Of a DNA stretch of 64,000 nucleotides, positions 1-10,822 are shown in pieces. Origin of the DNA: Chlorocebus sabaeus (taxonomy: Eukaryota > Chordata > Mammalia > Primates > Cercopithecidae); contig NC_132915.1 in the NCBI RefSeq assembly GCF_047675955.1, forward strand, positions 15,480,766 to 15,544,765. Reading direction: 5' to 3'. The notes beneath the pieces were generated by a model. The model made no database searches and was not told where the DNA came from. It saw only the letters and a program-made list of their open reading frames with translations. A program made the position numbers and the translations under genes. Positions within the stretch are counted from its first letter, which is position 1, and every line of letters starts with the position of its first letter.

Positions 1-655
1 AGCAATCAATAATCTCCTTAATGTCTCTAAAGAGCTGTCTATTCTGGATTTTGGAATCATACTATACATGGTCTTTTGTAATGAGCTTCTTTTACATAGC
101 ATCAAATTTTCATGGTTGATCCAAACTGTAGCATTCACTAATACTTCATTTCTTTGTATGGCCAAATAATATTTCATTATATGGATATACAACATGTATT
201 TATCCATTGATCAGTTTATGAACATTTGTTTCCACTATTATGAATAATGCTGCTATGAACATTTGTGTGCAGATTTTTGTGTGAACATATGTTTTTCATC
301 TCTCTTGGTTATATATAACCAGGAGTAGAATTGCTGGGTCATATGGTAACTCTGTATCTTGCCTCTTGAGGAACTGCCAGACTGTTTTCCAAAGTGATTA
401 CACCAGTTTTCATTCCCACCAGCAGTGTATGAGGATTCCAATTTCTCCACATACTCCCCAACACTTGTCGTTATCTTTTTTGGATTATAGCCACTTAGTG
501 ATTGTAACGTGGTATCTCATTGTGGTTTTAATTTGCATTTCCTTGATGACTAATGACGCTGAACATCTTCTCATGTGCTTAATGGCCATTTGTATGCCTT
601 CTTTGGATAAAAGTCTATTCATATCTTTCACCCATTCTTTTTTCTCAGAGCTTTT
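1..655 (-). mobile_element. Ancient L1 (L1M) fragment, 3' ORF2 region, antisense
   Basis: The + strand reads as the reverse complement of an old L1 ORF2 3' region. Recognisable stretches include the segment after a 'ctattctgg' motif, the 'aataatgctgctatgaacat' region and the 'tctcattgtggttttaattt' region. The minus strand gives only a short decayed frame at 253-450. The element runs off the left edge of the window, so its full extent is unknown. The subfamily is not resolved. Confidence 0.8.
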
Positions 656-1040
656 ATTCAATAAGTAAGACCAAAATTCATAAATATATGTAAAACAACT
701 GCATATGTGCTATGAAGATGAAGTACATGGTGTTCTTCGAGGGTGTAATACAGGAAAATTGACCTAAGCAGGAAGTGAAGGAGCTGAGGAAGGTGTCTCC
801 CAGAAGTGATGGTTGAGATGAGACTGCAAGGGAGAAAAGAAATGACTAGATGGTGGATAAGAAGATTCTAAGCTTGTGCAGAGGCCATGGGATATTTCTG
901 GAACTGAAGATGTGGAGCTAAGGCAGCTTCCTCCGTTTGTCTGGAGTGTTTCTATTTTCCACCTATAGCCTTCCTCATCCATGGGTACTTGCTTTGGGCC
1001 AGTGCTGCCATCCACTCCAACTCTCCCAATCATCATGGGG
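656..1040. other. No gene; possible ancient mammalian repeat remnant
   Basis: I see no coding signal here. Positions about 715-830 weakly resemble the old L2-like repeat seen better at 59.9-61.3 kb (a 'gaggaaggtgtctcccagaa'-like stretch). The rest appears unique. The open frame on the minus strand (764-1141) has no recognisable domain and overlaps repeat-like sequence. Confidence 0.3.
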
Positions 1041-1044
1041 GCAC

Positions 1045-1205
1045 TTGGTAGTGTTTGGGGCTGTTTTATTTTGCTTTGTTTGTGACAATAACTAGAGGAC
1101 ATTACCACATTAATTGAGAAGAAACCAGGGATGCTACACATTCTGCAATGTGCAGGGATAGCTCTATGTAAACAAGAATTGTACCAACCAACATGACAGT
1201 GGTGT
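1045..1205. mobile_element. Probable hAT-type MER DNA-transposon remnant
   Basis: The stretch around 'ccagggatgctacacattct' followed by 'gcaatgtgcagggatagc' resembles a common short hAT-derived MER element. It is heavily diverged, and the termini were not located. The class call rests on memory of the consensus only. Confidence 0.35.
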
Positions 1206-1244
1206 ACTAATTGAGAATCTACTTCCGGTTCTACTTCTTTTGTG

Positions 1245-1738
1245 TGTGTAAAATAAAATGTACCATCTTAACCAGATTTACATATACAGTTCAGTATTGT
1301 TAAATATATTCACACTGTTGAGCAATCAGTCTCCAGAACACTTTTCATCTGGAAAAACTGAAATTGTATACCCTTTAAATAACCCCTCATTGTCCCCACC
1401 CCCACCCCCTCGCAATCATCATCCTACTTTCTGTCTTTCAATGACTTTAACTACGCTAAGTACTTCATATAAGTATTTGTCTTTTTGATTGACTTATTTC
1501 ACTCAGCAGAATGTCTCCAAAGCTCATCCATGTTGCAGCATATGTCACATTTTTTCCTTTTTAAGGCTAAATAACACTTCATGTATGTATTTACCACATT
1601 TTGCTTTTATCCATTCATCCGTTGATGGACACTTGGGTTGTGTCAAAGTTTTAGCTGTTGTGAATAATGCTGCTACAAACATGGGTGTACAAACATCTCT
1701 TCAAGATCATGCATTCAATTTAAAAAACATAAATTATA
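1245..1738 (-). mobile_element. Ancient L1 (L1M) 3' fragment, antisense
   Basis: The reverse complement of an old L1 3' region covering ORF2 3' sequence and 3' UTR. It resembles the fragment at the left edge of the window but is a separate copy with a different 3' UTR. The motif 'tttatccattcatccgttga' and the 'tgtgaataatgctgctacaa' stretch are diagnostic of L1 ORF2 read antisense. Confidence 0.75.
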
Positions 1739-1741
1739 ATT

Positions 1742-1980
1742 TCTAGTGGTACACAGTAGGTGTGTATACTTATGGGTTATATGAGATATTTTGATACAGG
1801 CATGCAATACATAATAATCACATCAGGTTGAATGGGATATCCATCATCTCAAGCATTTATCCATTGTGTTTCAGAGAATCCAATTATACTCTTTCAATTA
1901 TTTTAAATGTACAATTAAATTAGTTTTTACTATAGCCACCCAGTTCTGCTAGCAAAGACTAGGTCTTTTTTTTTTTTTTT
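1742..1980 (-). mobile_element. L1MB/L1PB-like 3' UTR fragment, antisense, ending in poly(T)
   Basis: Sequence such as 'gagatattttgatacaggca' and 'aatcacatcaggttgaatgg' matches an L1 3' UTR of the late L1M/early L1P type read antisense. It abuts the older L1 to its left. A T-tract near 1964-1980 follows, then a 27-bp spacer before the full-length L1. Confidence 0.7.
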
Positions 1981-2007
1981 CATGTCCAAAAGACGTGAAA
2001 CTATTTC

Positions 2008-2041
<34 letters not shown>

Positions 2042-2044
2042 TTT
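2008..2044 (-). repeat. (TTA)n tail of the full-length L1
   Basis: About ten TTA units, on the minus strand (TAA)n, form the patterned A-rich tail of the L1. The 3' UTR starts immediately to the right with the reverse complement of the usual L1PA 3' terminus. Confidence 0.85.
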
Positions 2045-2249
2045 AAGTTCTGGGATACATGTACAGAACGTGCAGGTTTGTTACATAGGTATACACATGC
2101 CATGGAGGTTTGCTGCACCCATCTCCCTGAAATCTACATTAGGTATTTCTCCTAATGCTATCCCACCCCTAGCCCCCGACCCGCCAACATGCCCCGGTGT
2201 GTAATGTTCCCCTCCCTGTGTCCATGTGTTCTCATTATTCAGCTCCCAC

Positions 2250-5200
2250 TTATGATGAGAACATGTGATGTTTGGTTTTCTGTTCCTGTGTTAGTTTGCT
2301 GAGAATGACGGTTTCCAGCTTCATCCATGTCCCTGCAAAGGACATGAACTCATCCCTTTTATGACTGCACAGTATTCCATCCATGGTGTATTGTGACATA
2401 TTTTCTTTATCCAGTCTTAACATTGATGGGGTTTTGGGTTGGTTCCAAGTCTTTGCTACTGTGAATAGTGCTGTAATAAACATACGTGTGCATGCAACTT
2501 TATAGCAGAATGATTTATAATCCTTTGGGTATATAACCAGTATTGGGATTTTTGGGTCAAATGGTATTTCTGGTTCTAGATCCTTGAGGAATTGCCACAG
2601 TGTCTTCCACAATGGTTGAACTAATTTACACTCCCACCAACAATGTGAAAGTGTTCCTATTTCTCCACATCTCCAGCATCTGCTGTTTCCTGACTTTTTA
2701 ATGACCACCATTCTAACTGGCATGAGATGGTATCTCATTGTGGTTTTGATACGCATTTCTCTAATGACCACTGATGATGAGTTATTTTCATATGTTTGTT
2801 GGCCACATAAAAGTCTTCATCTGAGAAGTGTGTTCATATCCTTTGCCCACTTTTTGATGGGGTTGTTTTTTTCTCATGAATTTTAGTTCCTTGTAGATTC
2901 TGGATATCAGCCCTTAGTCAGAAGGATAGATTGCAAAAATATTCTCCCATTCTGTAGACTGCCTGTTCACTCTGATAAAAGTTTCTTTTGCTGTGCAGAA
3001 GCTCTTTAGTTTAATTAGGTCCCATTTGTCAATTTTGGCTTTTGTTGCTATTGCTTTTGGTGTTTTAGTCAAGAAGTCTTTACCCATGCCTATATCCTGA
3101 ATGGTATTGCCTAGGTTTTCTTCAAGGTTTTTACGGTTTTAGGTCTTACATTTAGATTTTAATCCATCTTGAGTTAATTTTTGTGTAAGTTGTAAGGAAG
3201 GGGTCCAGTTTCAGTTTTCTGCATATGGCTAGCCAGTTTTCCAAACACCATTTATTAAACAGGAAATCCTCTCCCCATTGCTTGTTTTTGTCAGGTTTGT
3301 CAAAGATCAGATAGTTGTAGAGGTAGGATATTATTTCTGAGGCCTCTGTTCTGTTCCATTGGTCTATATGTATATATCTGGTTTGGTACCAGTACCATGC
3401 TGTTTTGGTTACTGTTGTCTTGTAGTATAGTTTGAAGTCAGGTAGTGTGATGCCTCTAGCTTTGTTCCTTTTGTTTAGAATTGTCTTGGCTATATGGGCT
3501 CTTTTTTGGATCCATATGAAATCTAAAGTAGTTTTTTTCTAATTCTGTGAAGAAAGTCAACGGTAGCTTGATGGAGATAGCATTGAATCTATAAATTACT
3601 TTCAGCAGTATGGCCATTTTTACGATATTGATTCTTCCTATCCATGAGCATGGAATATTTTTCCATTTGTTTGTGTCCTCTCTTATTTTCTTGAATAATG
3701 GTTTGTAGTTCTCCTTGAAGAGGTCCTTCACATCCCTTGTAAGTTGGATTCCTAGGTATTTTATTCTCTGTAGCAATTGTGAATGGGACTTCACACATGA
3801 TTTGGCTCTCTGTTTGTCTATTATTGGTGTATAGGAATGATGTGATTTTTGCACATTGATTTTGTATCCTGAGACTTTGCTAAAGTTGCTTATCAGCTTA
3901 AGGAGATTTGGGGCTGAGACAATGGGGTTTTGTAAATATACAATCATGTTATCTGCAACCAGAGACAATTTGACTTGCTCTCTTCCTGTTTGAATACACT
4001 TTTTTTCTTTCTCTTGCCTGACTGCCCCTGCCAGAACTTTCAATACTATATTGAATAGGAGTAGTGACAGAGGGCGTCCTTGTCTTGTGCCAGTTTTCAA
4101 AAGGAATGCTTCCAGCTTTTGCCCATTCAGTATGATATTGGCCGTGGGTTTGTCATAAATGGTTCCTATTATTTTGAGATACGATCCATCAATACGTAGT
4201 TTATTGAGAGTTTTTAGGGGTGTTGAATTTTATCAAAAGCCTTTTTCTGCATCTATAAAGATAATCATGTGGTTTTTGTCATTGGTTCTGTTTATGTGAT
4301 GGATTACGTTTATTGATTTGCATATGTTGAACCAGCCTTGCATCCCAAGGATAAAGCTGACTTGATTGTGGTGGATAAGCTATTTGATGTGCGCTGGATT
4401 CAGTTTGCCAGTATTTTATTGAGGATTTTTGCATGGATGTACATTAGGGATATTGGCCTGAAATTTTCTTTTTTTGTTATGTCTCTGCCAGGTTCTGATA
4501 TCAAGATGATGCTGGCCTTATAAAATGAGTTAGGGAGGAGTCCGTCTTTTCTATTGTTTGGAATAGTTTCAGAAGGAATGGTCCCAGCTCCTCTTTATAC
4601 CTCTGATAGAATTTGGCTGTGAATCTGTCTGGTCCTGGGCTTTTTTTGGTTTGTAAGCTATTAATGACTGCCTCAATTTGAGAAGTTATTATTGATCTAT
4701 TCAGGGATTTGACTTCTTCCTGGTTTAGTCTTGGGAGAGTGTATGTGCCCATGAATTTATCTATTTCTTCTAAACTTTTTAGATTGTTTGCATAGAGGTG
4801 TTTATAGTATTATCTCATGGTAGTTTGTATTTATGTGGGATCAGTGGTGATATGTCCTTTATCATTTTTATTGTGTCTATTTGATTCTTCTCTCTCTTTT
4901 CTTCCTTGTTAGTCTATTCCTTGCAGTCTATTTTGATAACCGTCTCAAAAAACCAGCTCCTAGATTCATTACTTTTTTGAAGGGTTTTTTTTGTGTGTGT
5001 CTCTTTCTCCTTCAGTCCTGTTCTGATCTTAGTTATTTTTTGTCTTCTGCTAGCTTTTGAATTTGTTTGCTCTTGCTTGTCTAGTTCTTTTAATTGTGAT
5101 GTTAGAGTGTCGATTTTAGATCTTTCCTGCTTTCTCCTGTGTGCATTTTAGTGCTATGAATTTCCCTCTAAACACTGCTTTAGCTGTGTCCCAGAGATTC

Positions 5201-6078
5201 TGGTTCTTTTTGTCTTTGTTTTCATCGGTTTCTAAGAACTTATTTATTTCTGCCTTAATTTCATTATTTACCCAGTAGTCATTCAAGAGCAGGTTGTTCA
5301 GGTTCCATGTATTTCTGCTGTTTTGAGTGAGTTTCTTAATCCTGAGTTATAATTTGATTGCTCTGTGATCTGGGAGACAGTTTGTTATGATTTCCATTCT
5401 TCTACATTTGCCAATGAGTGTTTTACTTCCAATTATGTGGTCAATTCTAGAATAAATGTGATGTGCTGCTGAGAAGAATGTATATTCTGTTGATTTGGGG
5501 TGGAGAGTTCTGTAGACGTCTATTGGGTCTGCTTGATCCAGAGCTGAGTTCAAGTACTGAATATCCTTGTTAATTTTTTGTCTCATTGATCAGTCTAATA
5601 TTGACAGTAGGGTGTTAAAGTCTCCCACTATTTTTGTGTGGGAGTCTAAGTCTCTTTGTAGGTCTGTAAGAACTAGCTTTATGAATCTGGGTGCTCCTGT
5701 ATTGGGTGCATATATATTTAGGATAGTTAGCTCTTCTTGTTGCATTGATCCCTTTACCATTATGTAATGATCTTCTTTGTTGCTTTTTATCTTTGTTGGT
5801 TTAAAGTCTGCTTTATCAGAAACTAAGATTTCAACTCTGCTTTGTCATTGTTTATTTATTTATTTATTTGTTTGCTTTCCATTTGCTTGGTAAATATTCT
5901 TCCATTCCTTTACTTTGAGCCTCTGTGTGTCTTTGCATGTGAGATTGGTCTCCTGAATACAGCACACTGATGGGTCTTGATTCTTTATCCAATTTGCCAG
6001 TCTGTGTCTTTTAATTGGGGCACTTAGCCCATTTACATTTAAGGTTAATATTATTATGTGTGAATTTGATCCTGTCAT
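2250..6078 (-). pseudogene. L1 ORF2: L1 ORF2 (endonuclease-reverse transcriptase), inactivated
   Basis: ORF2p nicks target DNA with an N-terminal APE-like endonuclease and reverse transcribes L1 RNA at the nick. The start is at 6078. The first block (5860-6078) keeps the catalytic-type N14 and E43 of the endonuclease but ends in a stop after 72 codons. A second block (5347-5586) holds the C-terminal endonuclease 'SRIDHIIG' region and a 'PDHRAIKL' version of the usual SDH motif. Reverse-transcriptase pieces lie at 4501-4752 and 3456-4100. In the latter the catalytic FADD motif reads VADN, losing the second aspartate. The cysteine-rich tail is at 2250-2771 ('CWRCGEIGTLSHCWW'). The span of 3,829 nt is close to the usual 3.8 kb, so decay is by point changes and small indels, not large deletion. 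No functional protein is expected. Confidence 0.92.
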
Positions 6079-6136
6079 GATGCTAGCTTTATTTTGCCCG
6101 TTAGTTGATGCAGTCTTTTCATAGTGTCAATGGTCT

Positions 6137-7140
6137 TTACAATTTGGTATGTTTTTGCAGTGGTTGGTACCAGTTGTTCCTCTCCATATTTAGTGCTTCC
6201 TTCAGGGGCTCTTGTAAGGCAGGTCTGGTAGTAACAAAATCTCACAGCATTTGCCTGTCTGTGAGGATTTTATTTCTCCTTTGCCTATGAAGATTAGTTT
6301 GGCTGGATATGAAATTCTGTGTTGAAAATTCTTTTCTTTAAGAATGTTGAATATTGGCCCCCACTCTCTTCTGGCTTGTAGGGTTTCTGCTGAGAGATCC
6401 AATGTTGGTCTGATGGGTTTCCCTCTGTGGTAACCAGAACTTTCTCTCTGGCTGCACTTAACATTTTTTCTTCATTTCAACCTTGGTGAATCTGACAATT
6501 ATGTGTCTTGGGGTTGCTCTTCTCAAGGAGGAGTATCTTTGTGGTGTTCTCCGTATTTCCTGAATTTGAATGTTAGCCTGTCTTGCTAGGCTGGGGAAGT
6601 TATCCTGGAGAATGTTTTCCAACTTGATTCCATTCTCCCCGTCACTTTCAGGAACACCAGTCAAACGTAGGTTTGGTCTTTTCACATAGTCCCATATTTC
6701 TTGGAAGCTTTCTTCATTCCTTTTCATTATTTTTCTCTAATCTTGTCTTTATTTCATTAAGTTGATCTTCAAACTCTGATATCCTTTCTGCCACTTGATT
6801 GATTCAGCTATTGATACTTGTGTATGCTTCACAAAGTTCTTGTGCTGTGTTTTTCAGCTCCATTAGGTCATTTATATTCTTCTCTAAACTGATTATTCTA
6901 GTTAGCAATTCCTCTAACCTTTTTTCAAGGTTCTTACCTTCCTTGCATTGGATTAGAACATGCTCCTTTAGCTCAGAGTTCTTTGTTATTACCCACCTTC
7001 TGAAGCCTACTTCTGTCAATTCATCACATTTATTCTCTGTCCAGTTTTGTTCCCTTGCTGACAAGGAGTTGTGATCCTTTGGAGGAGAAGAGGTGTTCTG
7101 GCTTTCAGAATTTCACCTTTTTGCACTGGTTTTTCCTCAT
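6137..7140 (-). pseudogene. L1 ORF1: L1 ORF1 (RNA-binding chaperone), inactivated
   Basis: ORF1p is the trimeric RNA-binding protein of the L1 particle. The ancestral ATG is at 7138-7140 (minus strand), followed by a stop at codon 12. The coiled-coil part survives as an 86-residue frame at 6804-7064 with leucine-rich heptad-like spacing. The RNA-recognition region is at 6458-6727 ('VKRPNLRLTGVPESD'), and the C-terminal domain at 6202-6402 ('AETLQARREWGPIFNILKEK'). These frames are offset from each other, so there are frameshifts between them. The stop (TAA) is at 6137-6139, and 58 nt separate it from the ORF2 start, as expected for L1. It cannot make a full-length protein. Confidence 0.9.
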
Positions 7141-8482
7141 CTTCATGGATTTATCTACCTTTGGTCTTTGATGTTGGTGACCTTTGGATGGGGTTTTGGT
7201 GTGGATGTCCTTTTTGTTGATGTTGATGTTATTTTTTTCTTTTGTTAGTTTTCCTTCTAACAGTCAGGCCCCTCTGCTGCAGGTCTGCTGGAGTTTGCTG
7301 GAGGTTCACTCCAGACCCTGTTTGCCTGTGTATCACCAGCAAAGGCTGCAGAACACCAAATATCACTGCCTGTGCCTTCCTCTGGAAGCTTCATCCCAGA
7401 GGGACATTGGCCAGATGCCAGCCAGATCTCTCCTGTATGAGGTGTCTGTTGACCCCTGCTGGGAGGTATCTCCTAGTCAGGAGGCATGGGAGACAGGGAC
7501 CCACTTGAGGAGGCAGTCTGCCCCTTAGGAGAGCTCCAGCTCTGTGCTGGGAGATCTGCTGCTGTCTTCAGAGCCAGAGGCAGGGATGTTTAAGTCTGCA
7601 GAAACTGTGCCCACAGGCACCCCTTCCTCCAGATGCTCTGTCCCAGGGAGATGGGAGTTTTATCTATAAGCCCCTGACTGTTGCTGCTGCCTTTCTTTCA
7701 GAGATACCCTGCTCAGAGAGGAGGAATCTACAGAGGCAGTCTGGCTACAACTCCTTTGCCAAGCTGCAGTGGGTTCTGCCCAGTTTGAACTTCCTGGCAG
7801 CTTTGTTTCCACTGTGAGGGGAAAACTGTCTACTCAAGCCTCAGTAATGGCAGATGCCCCTTCCCCTACTAAATCTGAGCCTCCCAGTTCTACTTCAGAC
7901 TGCTGTGCTGGCAGTAAGAATTTCAAGTCAGTGGATCTTAGCCTGCTTGGCTTCATGGGGTTGGGATCCGCTGAACTAGATCACTTGGCTCCCTAGCTTC
8001 AGCCCCCTTTCCCGGGGAGGGAACTGTTCTGTCTTGCTGGCATTCCAGGTGCCACTAGTGTATAAAAAAGACTCCTGCAGCTAGCTCAGTGTCTGCTCAA
8101 ACGGCCACCCAGTTTTGTGCTTGAAACCCAGGGCCCTGGTGGTGTAGGCACGCGAAGGAATCTCCTGGTCTGTGGGTTGCGAAGACTGTGGGAAAAGCGT
8201 AGTATCTGGGCTGGAATGCACTGTTCTTCACAGCACAGTCCCTCACGGCTTCCCTCTGCTAAGGGAGGGAGTTCCCCAATCCCTTCTGCTTCCTGGGAGA
8301 GGTGACGCCCCACCCTGCTTTGGCTTACCCTCTGTGGGCTGTACCCCCTGTCTAACCAGTCCCAATGAGATGAGCTAGGTACCTCAGTTGGAAATGCAGA
8401 AATCACCCACCTTCTGCATTGATCTCACTGGGAGCTGCAGACTGGAGCCTTTCCTATTGCCATTTTGCCTGCCACCCTGAAC
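7141..8482 (-). promoter_or_regulatory. L1 5' UTR with internal promoter (relic)
   Basis: This GC-richer block upstream of ORF1 is the L1 5' UTR, which in active elements holds an internal RNA polymerase II promoter on the L1 sense strand (here minus). In related primate L1s the same region also carries an antisense promoter, which here would fire toward increasing coordinates. Whether either activity survives cannot be judged from sequence. The 5' end (8399-8482) retains the order of motifs expected at an L1PA terminus. Confidence 0.7.
8457..8476 (-). promoter_or_regulatory. YY1-like site at the L1 5' end
   Basis: On the minus strand the sequence contains an AAAATGGC core near the L1 terminus. 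L1 5' ends carry a YY1 site at this position that sets the transcription start. The match is to the core only; several flanking bases differ from young L1s. Confidence 0.45.
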
Positions 8483-8835
8483 AAAAATGTAAACTTTCAA
8501 TCATTCTTTATGCCACACCCCCTGAACAGTGAGATTTCATAAATGCTGTGACTATCATTAAATAGTTTCAATTAAACAAAAAGTCTCAATTACAATATGC
8601 AGTGCCCTCATGCTCTCTTCTGACAACTCACTGACATAATACACCTTGACTGTGCTGAACACCAGGGCACTCTGTCACTCCAAAAGAACATAATTAGTTC
8701 CCTTTGCCATTACAGTCAGTTATACTGAGAAATATTCACACACAGATTGGAATCCAGAATTTGAAATAGACAGATATAGACTGGTGGTTTCAAGCTTTGC
8801 CAGCAACAGTTCAGGTCTGTAATGTGTTTTTGTTT
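8483..8835. other. No gene; apparently unique sequence
   Basis: About 350 bp between the L1 5' end and the next L1M fragment. I recognise no repeat family, open frame of interest or RNA gene. Confidence 0.5.
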
Positions 8836-9099
8836 TGTTATTGTTGTTGAATTACAATTTACATACCATAAAATTTACCCTGGTAAAGCATACAATTCAG
8901 TGGGTTTTAGTATATTATAAGGCTATGCAAGTATACTTAATATCTAACTCCAGAGTATTTTCATAACTCAAAAGCAAGCCTAGCATTAGCATTCTTTATA
9001 CACTCTCCCTGTTCTTCAACCCCTAGAAACCACTAATCTACCTTCTGTTTCTATAGATATGTATATCCTGACATTTCATGTAAAAAAAAAAAAAAAAAA
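8836..9099 (-). mobile_element. Ancient L1M 3' fragment, antisense (left part)
   Basis: The reverse complement of an L1M 3' region ('acataccataaaatttaccc', 'agaaaccactaatctacctt'). It ends at an A18 tract (9082-9099), where the consensus would have a short A-rich segment. It is interrupted by the Alu pair that follows and resumes near 9583. Confidence 0.75.
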
Positions 9100-9106
9100 T
9101 CATGTA

Positions 9107-9399
9107 GGCCAGGCACGGTGGCTCACACCTGTAATCCCAGCACTTTAGGAGGCCAAGGCGGACAGATTACCTGAGGTCAGGAGTTTGAGACCAGCCTGAA
9201 TAACATGGTGAAACCCCATCTCTACTAAAAATACAAAAATTACCTGGGCATGGTGGCACGTGCCTGTAGTCCTAGCTACTCGGGAGGCTGAGGCAGAAGA
9301 ATCGCTTGAACCCAGGAGGTGGAGGTTGCAGTGAGCCAAGGATCACACCACTGCACTCCAGCCTGGCAACAGAGCAAGACTCTGTCTCACAAAAAAAAA
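9107..9399 (+). mobile_element. Alu element (AluS-like), sense
   Basis: A complete dimeric Alu beginning 'ggccaggcacggtggctca' with left arm, middle A-rich linker, right arm and short A tail. It is inserted in the antisense L1M fragment. An extra right arm follows directly. Confidence 0.92.
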
Positions 9400-9402
9400 T
9401 AA

Positions 9403-9581
9403 TAAAAATACAAAAACTAGCCAGGTATGGTGGTGCATGTCTGTAGTCCCAGCTGCTTGGGAGGCTGAGGCAAGAGAATGGTTTGAACCTGGGAGTCGGA
9501 GGTTGCAGTGAACTGAGATCGCACCACTGGACTCAAACCTGGGTGACAGTGAGACTCCATCTCAAAAAAAAAAAAAAAAAA
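9403..9581 (+). mobile_element. Extra Alu right arm, sense
   Basis: This segment starts in the Alu middle A-rich linker and contains only a right arm, ending in an A-tract. It lies in tandem with the full Alu to its left, giving a left-right-right arrangement. It could be a truncated independent Alu or the product of recombination or slippage between Alu arms. Confidence 0.85.
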
Positions 9582-9582
9582 T

Positions 9583-10180
9583 TTGATGCAATACTTAGTA
9601 TTTTGTGTTTGGCTTTTTTCACTTAGCATACTGTTTTCAAGGTCCATCTATGTTAAAGCCTGTATCAGAACTTCATTTCTTTTTGTGGCTAATCAATATT
9701 CCATTGTATGGATAAATCACATTTTGTTTATCCATTCTTCAATTGATGGCAATTTGAAGTTCTTTGTACTTAATGTCTATTATTAATAATGCTGCCATGC
9801 ACATACATGTATAAGTTTGTGTATTGATATAGGTTTTCAGTTAACCTGAGTATATACCTAGGACTGGAATTACTCGGTCGAATGGTAAATCTATGTTCAA
9901 CTTTTTGAGACATTGCCAAACCATTTTTTAAAGCAGCTGTACTTCACATTCCCAACAGCAACAAAGAAGGATATCACTGTCCCCATAACCACACTAGTAC
10001 TTTTTATTGCCCATCACTTTGACTATAGCCATCCTATTGGTATGAAGTAGTATTACATTGTGGTTTCATTTGCATTTCCCTAATGACAAATGATGCTGAG
10101 TATGTTTTCATGTGCTAATCAGCCACTGTGTATTTGCTTTTAAGAAATGTTTATTCTATTCAAATGCTTTGCTTATTTAT
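9583..10180 (-). mobile_element. Ancient L1M 3' fragment, antisense (right part)
   Basis: Continuation of the L1M interrupted by the Alu pair: the consensus order resumes with the 'tttgtgtttggct' and 'cacttagcatactgttttca' region. It covers ORF2 3' sequence to about 10180 and has no usable frame. Confidence 0.75.
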
Positions 10181-10447
10181 TTTTATAAATGCTTTATTGA
10201 TATATAATTCTCATACCATACAATTCATCCATTAAAACTAAAATTTAATGAGTTTAAGTATAGTTGTAAGATCATCCATATCAATTTTGGAATATTATCA
10301 CGAACCCCAAAAGATACCCACGTGATTATCAGTTATTTTCAAGTATCCTGAAATACCAAACTCTAAGCAACCACCAACATACTTTTTTGCCTCTGGAGAT
10401 TTTCCTATTCTGGACATCTAATATAAGTGAATTCATACAATAAGTGG
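10181..10447 (-). mobile_element. Second L1M 3' UTR fragment, antisense
   Basis: The sequence restarts at the 'tataattctcataccataca' part of an L1M 3' UTR, a region already passed near 8850. It is therefore a second copy or a rearranged segment, not continuation of the first. Confidence 0.65.
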
Positions 10448-10822
10448 TGATATTAGTCTGTTCTCACATTGCTATAAAGAAATATCCAAGATTGGTTAAT
10501 TTATAAAGGAAAGAAGTTTAATTGGCTCATAGTTCTGAAGACTGTACAGTAAGCATGTCAGCATCAGCTGGGCTTCTGGGGAGGCCTCAGGAAACTTATA
10601 ATCATGGCAGAATACAAAAAGGGAGCCAGTACTTCACATGGCTGGAGCAGGAGGAAGAGACAGAGGTGGGAGGTGCTACACACTTTTAAGCAATGAAATC
10701 TCATGAGAACCCACTCCCTATTGTGACACAATACCAAGAGAAATATCCAACCCCATAATCCCCCATAATCCAATCAGGATAATCTGACCAGGCCCTGTCT
10801 CCAACATTGGAGATTACAAGTA
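10448..10822 (-). mobile_element. MST-like MaLR LTR, antisense
   Basis: Begins 'tgatattagtctgttctcac', the antisense end of a MaLR LTR, and continues through 'aatttataaaggaaagaagt' and 'gaggcctcaggaaacttata'. The 5' LTR end is truncated near 10822. It is non-coding. The exact MST subtype is uncertain. Confidence 0.7.

Larger units (their letters stand above)
2008..8482 (-). mobile_element. Nearly full-length L1PA LINE, antisense
   Basis: A single antisense L1 runs from an A-rich (TAA)n tail at 2008-2044 through 3' UTR, ORF2, ORF1 and 5' UTR to an L1-like 5' terminus near 8482. The length of about 6.47 kb fits a complete L1. Both reading frames carry stops and frameshifts, so it is not autonomous. 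The 5' UTR of about 1.34 kb is longer than the roughly 0.9 kb of the youngest human L1s, which suggests an older L1PA subfamily; this is an inference. Flanks at the two ends ('gtgaaactatttc' and 'tgtaaactttcaa') are only vaguely similar, so I do not call a target-site duplication. Confidence 0.92.

Noticed and set aside
764..1141. 125-codon minus-strand frame
   Set aside because: No recognisable domain, biased composition, and it overlaps remnants of old repeats. There is no supporting promoter or splice structure.
2250..6078. Active L1 source element
   Set aside because: ORF2 has multiple stops and frameshifts plus a changed catalytic motif, and ORF1 has a stop at codon 12.
7184..8406. Frames of 60-114 codons in a GC-rich block that could suggest a gene
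   Set aside because: The block is the L1 5' UTR. Its higher GC content and open frames are family features.
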